Translations under genes and position numbers: made by a program
The notes under the pieces: model-generated
Seen by the model: the letters and a program-made list of their open reading frames with translations, nothing else
Database searches by the model: none
What the model was told of the DNA's origin: nothing
DNA from: an uncultured Agathobaculum sp.
GTDB taxonomy: Bacteria; Bacillota; Clostridia; Oscillospirales; Butyricicoccaceae
Assembly (NCBI GenBank): GCA_944380945.1
Contig: CALWJG010000132.1
Location: forward strand, 1-5,096
Direction: 5' to 3'
DNA length: 5,096 nucleotides
Shown: piece by piece, positions 1-3,552 of the stretch
How positions within the stretch are numbered: position 1 is the first letter of the stretch
Layout: the number at the start of each line of letters is the position of its first letter

Positions 1-68
1 CAGGTGCCGGTCGTCCAGCCGCGGCGCAGCGCCTGTCCGCCGCGGCAGACGATCATCTGATCGGGCAT
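1..68 (-). CDS. cbiD: CbiD, cobalt-precorrin-5B C1-methyltransferase (N-terminal fragment, runs off left edge)
   Basis: Only the first 22 codons are present: MPDQMIVCRGG, then QALRRGWTTGT, with the next codon starting TG (probably Cys). The Leu-Arg-x-Gly-aromatic-Thr-Thr-Gly-(Thr/Ser)-Cys pattern close to the N-terminus is the hallmark opening of CbiD, which uses S-adenosylmethionine to methylate C1 of cobalt-precorrin-5B in the anaerobic cobalamin pathway. The ATG at 66-68 is preceded by a purine-rich stretch with AGGAAAG at 81-87 and GGGGG at 77-81, about 8 bases from the start; Met5 is a possible alternative start. It lies 36 bases after cbiN in the same direction, with no terminator hairpin visible between them, so it should be co-transcribed with cbiMN behind the riboswitch. 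The motif match is clear, but the fragment is short and the rest of the gene cannot be checked. Confidence 0.8.
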   Translation of the reverse strand, partial: MPDQMIVCRGGQALRRGWTTGT

Positions 69-104
69 CGCGCCCGCCCCCTTTCCTGTAAAATCAGATT
101 GATG

Positions 105-446
105 TTATTGGTTTTCCCCGTTTTCTTCCCTGTGCCGCAGGGTCTCCTGCTTTTTGCGCTCGACAAAGCGGCCCAGAAAGAACGCGATCACGCCCACGCC
201 GATGCCGGTCTGCACGCAGAAGATCAGGCTTTCGACCTCGCCCGGCACCTCGCCGCCCAGCATCTGCTCGAACACCGGGGTGAACCACGGCTCGTATTCC
301 TCGCCCGTGATCTCGGACACCTTGACGCTGCCTGCGTCGTCCGACCCGCCGAACGCCGCGCCGCGCAGCGTCAGCACTGGCGCCGCCGCCAGCAGCACGC
401 AGAACAGCAGCAGCACGGCCACAAGGATCTTGTTGCGCTTTGTCAT
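105..446 (-). CDS. cbiN: CbiN, small accessory membrane subunit of the cobalt ECF transporter
   Basis: This is a 113-residue protein with two predicted membrane helices, roughly residues 7-27 and 76-92, and a short extracytoplasmic segment between them. The family pattern is plain: FGGSDD at residues 32-37, EEYEPWF at 49-55, and GEVESLIFCVQTGIG at 69-83, which matches the CbiN core in which an acidic Tyr-x-Pro-Trp-Phe element precedes a Glu-Ser-Leu-hydrophobic-Phe second helix. CbiN assists metal loading of CbiM and is associated with cobalt rather than nickel importers, which supports cobalt as the substrate. The start overlaps the cbiM stop in a 4-base ATGA arrangement, indicating translational coupling. 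An AGGAGG site at 457-462, inside the end of cbiM, lies 10 bases before the ATG. The charged C-terminal tail (ERKKQ to the end) is hydrophilic and unremarkable. The stop is TAA. Confidence 0.95.
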   Translation of the reverse strand: MTKRNKILVAVLLLFCVLLAAAPVLTLRGAAFGGSDDAGSVKVSEITGEEYEPWFTPVFEQMLGGEVPGEVESLIFCVQTGIGVGVIAFFLGRFVERKKQETLRHREENGENQ

Positions 447-1195
447 GCCTTATGCCCCTCCTCAAAGCCGACCGCGCGCAGCTCGGGCCGCGCATAGGAT
501 TCGAGCGCCACCATGATGACCACGGTCAGCGCGCCTTCGACCAGCGCCAGCGGCAGCTGGGTCGGCGCGAACACGCCGAGGAACTCGATCAGCGAGCCGA
601 AAAAGCCGCCCGTCGCCGAGGGGTAGGCCGCCGCCAGCTGCACGCTGGTCACGCAGTAGGTGAGCAGGTCGCCCAGCGCCGCGGCGAGGAAAACCGATAC
701 CATTTTGTTCACCCGCAGCCGCTGGCACAGCTTGTAAATGCCGTAGGACACGAACGGCCCGGCGACCGCCATGGAAAACACGTTTGCGCCCAGCGTGGTC
801 AGGCCGCCGTGCGCCAGCAGGATGGCCTGGAACAGCAGCACGATCACGCCCAGGATGGACACCGCGCTCGGCCCGAACAGGATCGCGCCCAGGCCGGTGC
901 CGGTCATGTGCGAGCACGAGCCGGTCACGGACGGGATCTTGAGCGACGAGATCACAAAGATAAACGCGCCCGCCATGGCGACCAGCGTGATCGCGCGGCG
1001 GTCGTGCGCGACCGTCCGCTTGATGGAAAAGTATCCCGCAAGCAGGAAGGGCAGCGCGAGCACGCCCCACAAAACGCACATGGACGGGGGCAAAAAGCCC
1101 TCCATGATGTGCATCGCGCCCGCCGCGGGCAGCGCGCCGCACAAAAGCGCGGCGCACGCCGTCAGGCGCACCAGTTTTTTCTGTCTGTTTGTCAT
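443..1195 (-). CDS. cbiM: CbiM, substrate-capturing membrane subunit of the cobalt ECF transporter
   Basis: The 250-residue product is an integral membrane protein that binds the cobalt ion. Residues 1-27 form a signal-like leader (basic NRQKK, hydrophobic core, ALPAAGA) ending just before MHIMEGFLPP at 28-37. In this family the leader is removed so that Met-His becomes the mature N-terminus and ligates the metal through the N-terminal amine and His (here His29). Other family signatures are SCSHMTGTGLG at 93-103, containing metal-site His96, HGGLTTLGAN at 129-138, and PTQLPLALVEG at 211-221. Several hydrophobic helices lie between them, as expected for a protein of about 220 mature residues. 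The ATG at 1193-1195 is chosen because AGGAG at 1203-1207 lies 7 bases upstream; the frame stays open further upstream only across the riboswitch and terminator. It heads cbiM-cbiN-cbiD under a cobalamin riboswitch. Confidence 0.96.
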   Translation of the reverse strand: MTNRQKKLVRLTACAALLCGALPAAGAMHIMEGFLPPSMCVLWGVLALPFLLAGYFSIKRTVAHDRRAITLVAMAGAFIFVISSLKIPSVTGSCSHMTGTGLGAILFGPSAVSILGVIVLLFQAILLAHGGLTTLGANVFSMAVAGPFVSYGIYKLCQRLRVNKMVSVFLAAALGDLLTYCVTSVQLAAAYPSATGGFFGSLIEFLGVFAPTQLPLALVEGALTVVIMVALESYARPELRAVGFEEGHKA

Positions 1196-1211
1196 ATTTT
1201 TTCTCCTTTCC

Positions 1212-1227
1212 TCCGGCCTGCGCCGGA
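1212..1227 (-). promoter_or_regulatory. Small hairpin abutting the cbiM ribosome binding site
   Basis: In the cbiM transcript TCCGGC (1227-1222) and GCCGGA (1217-1212) form a perfect 6-bp hairpin with a GCAG loop. It ends immediately upstream of GGAAAGGAG and partly buries a first SD-like GGAGG (1214-1210), leaving the better placed AGGAG at 1203-1207 free. It may tune translation or may only separate the terminator from the ribosome binding site. The structure is seen; any function is inference. Confidence 0.35.
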
Positions 1228-1232
1228 TAACG

Positions 1233-1279
1233 AAAAAACGCCGCGTCCTGGTGCTTTCCCAACGCACCGGACCGGCGTT
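1233..1279 (-). terminator. Intrinsic terminator of the cobalamin riboswitch expression platform, upstream of cbiM
   Basis: Read on the minus strand, AACGCCG (1279-1273), GTCC (1272-1269) and GGTGC (1268-1264) pair with GCACC (1254-1250), GGAC (1248-1245) and CGGCGTT (1243-1237). There is one bulged base between each helix block (A1249, G1244) and a 9-base loop. The 16-bp stem runs straight into a T6 tract (1238-1233). It sits between the aptamer and the cbiM ribosome binding site with no gene upstream that it would normally end, so its role is conditional termination. With cobalamin bound, it should form and stop transcription before cbiM. A possible antiterminator pairing is described in the findings. 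Confidence 0.88.
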
Positions 1280-1360
1280 CAGCCTGCATCCTCTCTTTTC
1301 TCCTGTGAGGACGCATCCTGCACACCGGCCATCGCTCGTGACCGCTATGCACTTCCGTCC

Positions 1361-1525
1361 AAAAAGGCAGGTTTTCTGGCTCGGGCGTCCTCGTCCGCAG
1401 CCGGCCTTCCCAGTTTCCCAGTGACCGTACATCGGCTGCGGGCTCTTCCCTTACAGCGGCGGGACCGCAGGGGACTTGCACCCCTTTCCCTTTTACCCTG
1501 CCGGAGAAATGGCAGGCACCCTTTT
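1361..1525 (-). promoter_or_regulatory. Cobalamin riboswitch aptamer controlling cbiM-cbiN-cbiD
   Basis: The leader RNA of cbiM carries the conserved cobalamin (B12) aptamer elements in order. A closing helix pairs AAAAGG (1525-1520) with CCTTTT near 1367-1362. A side hairpin pairs CCTGCC (1516-1511) with GGCAGG. Next come AGGGAAAGGGGTGCAAGTCC, the GCGGTCCCGCCGCTGTAA block (1468-1451), and the B12-box core GTCACTGGGAAACTGGG with AAGG after it (1425-1405). The last element is GAGCCAGAAAACCTGCC (1382-1366). The B12-box region is enclosed by a perfect 9-bp helix, 1441-1433 with 1403-1395. These are hallmarks of the Rfam cobalamin family, usually found before cobalt transport and cobalamin synthesis genes. 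The ligand-bound form is expected to favour the terminator downstream. The outer boundaries are approximate, and I could not assign the L5-L13 kissing-loop partners with confidence. Confidence 0.96.
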
Positions 1526-1557
1526 GTATCCGGCGCTCTGCCGGAAGAAGTATCTTC

Positions 1558-1585
1558 ATTATAACACGCGCGCGCGGGCTGTCAA
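1558..1585 (-). promoter_or_regulatory. Consensus sigma-A type promoter of the riboswitch-cbiM operon
   Basis: On the minus strand TTGACA (1585-1580) is followed after 16 bases by TATAAT (1563-1558), both perfect matches to the consensus. Transcription would start near 1551, about 25 bases before the aptamer begins, which is the expected geometry for a riboswitch leader. The whole spacer is one arm of a GC palindrome and the -35 lies in its loop. The strength of both hexamers suggests that control occurs mainly after initiation, at the riboswitch. Confidence 0.9.
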
Positions 1586-1607
1586 CCGGCCCGCGCGCGC
1601 GTTTTTT
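1567..1607. terminator. 13-bp GC hairpin between cbiO and the riboswitch; terminator-like, overlapping the cbiM promoter
   Basis: CGCGCGCGCGGGC (1567-1579) and GCCCGCGCGCGCG (1589-1601) form a perfect 13-bp stem with a 9-base loop. On the plus strand T6 (1602-1607) follows directly, giving an ideal intrinsic terminator, yet no plus-strand gene precedes it. On the minus strand, the direction in which cbiO transcripts arrive, it is preceded by A6 and followed by TGTTATAATG, a poorer U-tract. It may end cbiQO transcription imperfectly or insulate the two units. The palindrome is certain; the direction of action is not. Confidence 0.6.
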
Positions 1608-1637
1608 CGATTGGGTACGATACTGCTAAAAGTGCAT

Positions 1638-1665
1638 AAAATCCTGCTAAGCCGCGCCAGATTTT
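1638..1665. repeat. Weak inverted repeat at the end of cbiO
   Basis: AAAATC (1638-1643) and GATTTT (1660-1665) are inverted copies separated by 16 bases, and the outer arm includes part of the cbiO stop codon. In the minus-strand transcript this is a 6-7 bp mostly A-U stem with a large loop, followed shortly by a TTTT run. It could contribute to 3' end formation of cbiQO mRNA, but it is too weak to call a terminator alone. Confidence 0.25.
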
Positions 1666-2515
1666 ACCGGCCGCAGGCGGGCGGCTCCGCCCCGTCCAGC
1701 AGCGCGGCCAGCCCCTCCACCGACGCGGGACAGGCCGCGTCCGCGGGCGCAAGGCCGCGCGCGCGCAGCAGCTCGAACACGCCCAGCAGCATGGGCGGCT
1801 TGAGGTGCGCGCGGCGCAGGGTCTCCGCGTCGCGGAACACGGTTTCGGGCGCGCCGTCCGCGATGATCTTGCCGCCCGCGAACACGACCGCGCGGGTCGC
1901 CCAGCGGAAGGCGAAATCCATGTCGTGCGTCGAGATGACGAGCGTCCGCCCGCCCGCGGACAGGCGGCCGAGCACGCCCTCCAGCCGCTCCTCCCCCGCG
2001 GGATCGAGCGAGGCCGCGGGCTCGTCGAACAGGATGACCTCGCTCTCCATCGCGAGGATGTCCGCAATGGTCACGCGCTTTTTCTCGCCGCCGGACAGCT
2101 CGTGCGGCGGGCGGGCGCGGAACGCCTGCAGGTCCATGTAGTCCAGCGCGTGGTCGACGCGCCGCGCGACCTCGTCCTTCGGCAGGCGCAGGTTCATCGG
2201 CCCGAAGGACACCTCGGCCGCCACGGTCGAGGCGATGATCTGGTCGTCCGCGTTCTGGAACACGATGCCCGCCCGCTCGCACAGGCGCTTGCGCCCCTTT
2301 TTGTCCACCGGCCGGCCGTCCAGCACGATCTCGCCGCGCGCGGGCGTCAGCACGCCGTTGAGGCACAGGAAAAACGTGGACTTGCCCGCCCCGTTCGGGC
2401 CGAGCACGGCGATGCGCTCGCCGGCATGGATGTCGAGCGACACGCCGTCCAGCGCGTTTACTTTGCCGTCATAGGAAAAATACAGGTCCTTTGCCTGCAA
2501 AACCGGCTGTTCCAC
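1664..2515 (-). CDS. cbiO: CbiO, ATP-binding subunit of the cobalt ECF transporter
   Basis: The 283-residue cytoplasmic ATPase drives cobalt import by CbiMNQO. All ABC motifs are intact and in order: Walker A GPNGAGKST at 39-47, Q-loop Gln87 in VFQNADDQI, signature LSGGEKKRV at 140-148, Walker B VILFDEP at 160-166 with catalytic Glu165, D-loop ASLD at 168-171 and H-loop His197 in STHD. The QNADDQI and FGPMNL (104-109) segments are typical of the ECF/CbiO branch. Residues from about 225 on form a family-like C-terminal extension, slightly Ala/Pro-rich at the end. The start is GTG (2513-2515), chosen because AGGAGG at 2524-2529 lies 8 bases upstream and the homologous N-terminus (a beta strand leading to LYFSYDG) begins there. 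Only 16 bases separate it from cbiQ, and its ribosome binding site nearly touches the cbiQ stop, so the two are one transcript. The stop is TAA. Confidence 0.96.
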   Translation of the reverse strand: MEQPVLQAKDLYFSYDGKVNALDGVSLDIHAGERIAVLGPNGAGKSTFFLCLNGVLTPARGEIVLDGRPVDKKGRKRLCERAGIVFQNADDQIIASTVAAEVSFGPMNLRLPKDEVARRVDHALDYMDLQAFRARPPHELSGGEKKRVTIADILAMESEVILFDEPAASLDPAGEERLEGVLGRLSAGGRTLVISTHDMDFAFRWATRAVVFAGGKIIADGAPETVFRDAETLRRAHLKPPMLLGVFELLRARGLAPADAACPASVEGLAALLDGAEPPACGR

Positions 2516-2531
2516 TTGTTTTTCCTCCTTT

Positions 2532-3326
2532 CTATGCCGTCAGGATGCGCAGCAGGATGAGCGCCGCCCAAAACGCCGCCATCCACACGAGCTGCGGCGC
2601 ATGCAGGGGCTTGTCCTCCTCGAGGAAGGCGAGCCCGCCGTCGTAGCCGCGGGCGGCCATGGCGTCGTAATACGCGCGCGACTTGCGCAGCGCCACCAGC
2701 AGCAGGCCGGCCGCCGTGCCGCCGAACGAGCGGCACGAGGTGCGGAAATCCCGCCAGCCCAGCCGCGCGCCCGCGGCCTCGCGCATGCGGCCGTGCGTGT
2801 CCAGCAGCACGAATACAAAGCGGTAGATCAGGTACATCAGCTCGGTCAGCAGGCCGGGCAGGTGCAGCCGGCGCAGCACGCCGACGAATTCGCACGCGGT
2901 CGTGGTCAGCGCGAGCAGATAGAGCGCGCTGACCGCGCCCAGCGATTTGAGCACGAGCGCGGCGGCAAAGCGCACGCTGTCCGCCCCCGCGCAGACATAA
3001 AACCAGTGCAGCGACAGGCTCCAGTCCCCCGCCGGGACGCGGGACAGGTCGCACGCGACCGCGAGCCCGCCCAGCAGCAGGAACGCGAGCGGCACGCGCA
3101 GCAGCCCCAGATAGTCATGGAGCGCCAGCCCGCCCTTCGCCTTTTGCAGCGCCGCCAGCGCGAGGATGACCGCCGCAGAGACCGCCGGGCGGTCGGCCGC
3201 AAGGCAGATGACCAGCGTGCCGAGCGCGAGCGCGGTCTTGAACGCCGGGTTCCAGCCGCCCATGCCCGAGGTATAGGCGAGGTGGTCGATCGACCGCACG
3301 CCGTGGGTGTGGTGCGCATGCCGCAT
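2532..3326 (-). CDS. cbiQ: CbiQ, transmembrane coupling (T) subunit of the cobalt ECF transporter
   Basis: The 264-residue membrane protein links the CbiO ATPase to CbiM. It opens with a family-typical IDHLAYTSGMGGWNPAFK (13-30). Hydrophobic segments lie at about 31-44, 49-62, 76-92, 119-141, 160-176 and 245-263. The cytoplasmic coupling helices that grip the ATPases are recognisable as the Ala-Arg motifs RMREAAGARLGW (180-191) and AMAARGYDGG (222-231), preceded by the usual LIYRFVFVLLD (166-176). The extreme N-terminus is histidine-rich (RHAHHTHG, residues 2-9), which could bind metal; this is inference. The ATG at 3324-3326 is preceded 8 bases upstream by AGGAG at 3335-3339. It is the first gene of a two-gene unit, cbiQ-cbiO, with its own promoter and a short leader, divergent from the reductase gene. 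The stop is TAG. Confidence 0.95.
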   Translation of the reverse strand: MRHAHHTHGVRSIDHLAYTSGMGGWNPAFKTALALGTLVICLAADRPAVSAAVILALAALQKAKGGLALHDYLGLLRVPLAFLLLGGLAVACDLSRVPAGDWSLSLHWFYVCAGADSVRFAAALVLKSLGAVSALYLLALTTTACEFVGVLRRLHLPGLLTELMYLIYRFVFVLLDTHGRMREAAGARLGWRDFRTSCRSFGGTAAGLLLVALRKSRAYYDAMAARGYDGGLAFLEEDKPLHAPQLVWMAAFWAALILLRILTA

Positions 3327-3361
3327 CTGCCGTTCTCCTTTCCATGAGGTGATTCTGGTTC

Positions 3362-3391
3362 ATTGTATCGCCGCGGACGCGGGTTTGTCAA
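3362..3391 (-). promoter_or_regulatory. Sigma-A type promoter of cbiQ-cbiO
   Basis: On the minus strand TTGACA (3391-3386) and TACAAT (3367-3362) are separated by 18 bases. Transcription would start near 3355, giving a leader of about 30 bases to the cbiQ ATG. That is too short for a cobalamin aptamer, and none is seen anywhere between 3327 and 3552. The 11 bases GCCGGTTGACA are identical to those at the cbiM promoter. Confidence 0.8.
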
Positions 3392-3403
3392 CCGGCGGAC
3401 GCG
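3373..3403. repeat. Pair of 9-bp direct repeats flanking the cbiQ -35 box
   Basis: GCGGACGCG occurs at 3373-3381 and again at 3395-3403, with an offset of 22 bases or about two turns of the helix. One copy lies in the -10/-35 spacer and the other just upstream of the -35 hexamer of the cbiQ promoter. The geometry fits a tandem protein binding site, but in sequence of this GC content a chance repeat is possible. Confidence 0.35.
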
Positions 3404-3447
3404 CGCGGCCCGCAAAAACATTTTACAGGTCAAGGGACACACAGCGA

Positions 3448-3476
3448 TTGCGTTCGCCCCCAAAAGGGCGTATACT
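3448..3476 (+). promoter_or_regulatory. Probable promoter of the nitrite/sulfite reductase gene
   Basis: TATACT (3471-3476) is a 5/6 match to the -10 consensus. With a 17-base spacer it faces TTGCGT (3448-3453), which keeps only the TTG of the -35. The weak -35 suggests activator dependence. A small inverted repeat, CGCCC (3455-3459) with GGGCG (3466-3470), fills the spacer and could be an operator. The predicted start near 3483 leaves a leader of about 70 bases. Confidence 0.6.
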
Positions 3477-3495
3477 GAAGGTATCAGGAGAGGTC

Positions 3496-3519
3496 TGTCC
3501 CCCGCCCTGCGGCGGGACA
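3496..3519 (+). other. Hairpin in the leader of the reductase mRNA
   Basis: CCCGCC (3501-3506) and GGCGGG (3511-3516) form a 6-bp stem closed by CTGC, extended by TGT/ACA across a two-base bulge. No T-run follows, so it is not an intrinsic terminator. It may stabilise the 5' end of the mRNA; no riboswitch class is recognised. Confidence 0.35.
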
Positions 3520-3552
3520 AGCCGTATGGATCACGCAAATGAGGAGGAAAAA

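Noticed and set aside
443..1432. A cbiM reading frame extended upstream to 1432 (329 residues)
   Set aside because: The extra 79 codons run through the riboswitch aptamer and terminator. The true start at 1195 has a good AGGAG and begins a proper signal-peptide-like leader.
440..1564. A 374-codon plus-strand open frame opposite cbiM and its leader
   Set aside because: It is a His/Arg/Gln-rich shadow of cbiM and the structured RNA leader, with no family resemblance and no ribosome binding site worth noting.
1567..1601. Alternating CG tract as a possible Z-DNA or simple-repeat element
   Set aside because: The CG runs are only 9-10 bases long and are better explained as the two arms of one hairpin overlapping the promoter.
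1805..2560. Open frames on either strand overlapping cbiO (for example 1805-2560 plus and 1647-2366 minus)
   Set aside because: They are out-of-frame readings of a gene whose correct frame contains every ABC ATPase motif.
2601..3347. A 248-codon plus-strand open frame opposite cbiQ
   Set aside because: It is rich in Gln, Arg, Ala and Glu, has no recognisable motif, and is fully antisense to a well supported membrane protein gene.
3327..3552. A possible second riboswitch or regulatory RNA in the divergent intergenic region
   Set aside because: No cobalamin aptamer boxes or other recognised riboswitch motifs were found on either strand. Two promoters, a direct repeat and a small leader hairpin account for the visible structure.
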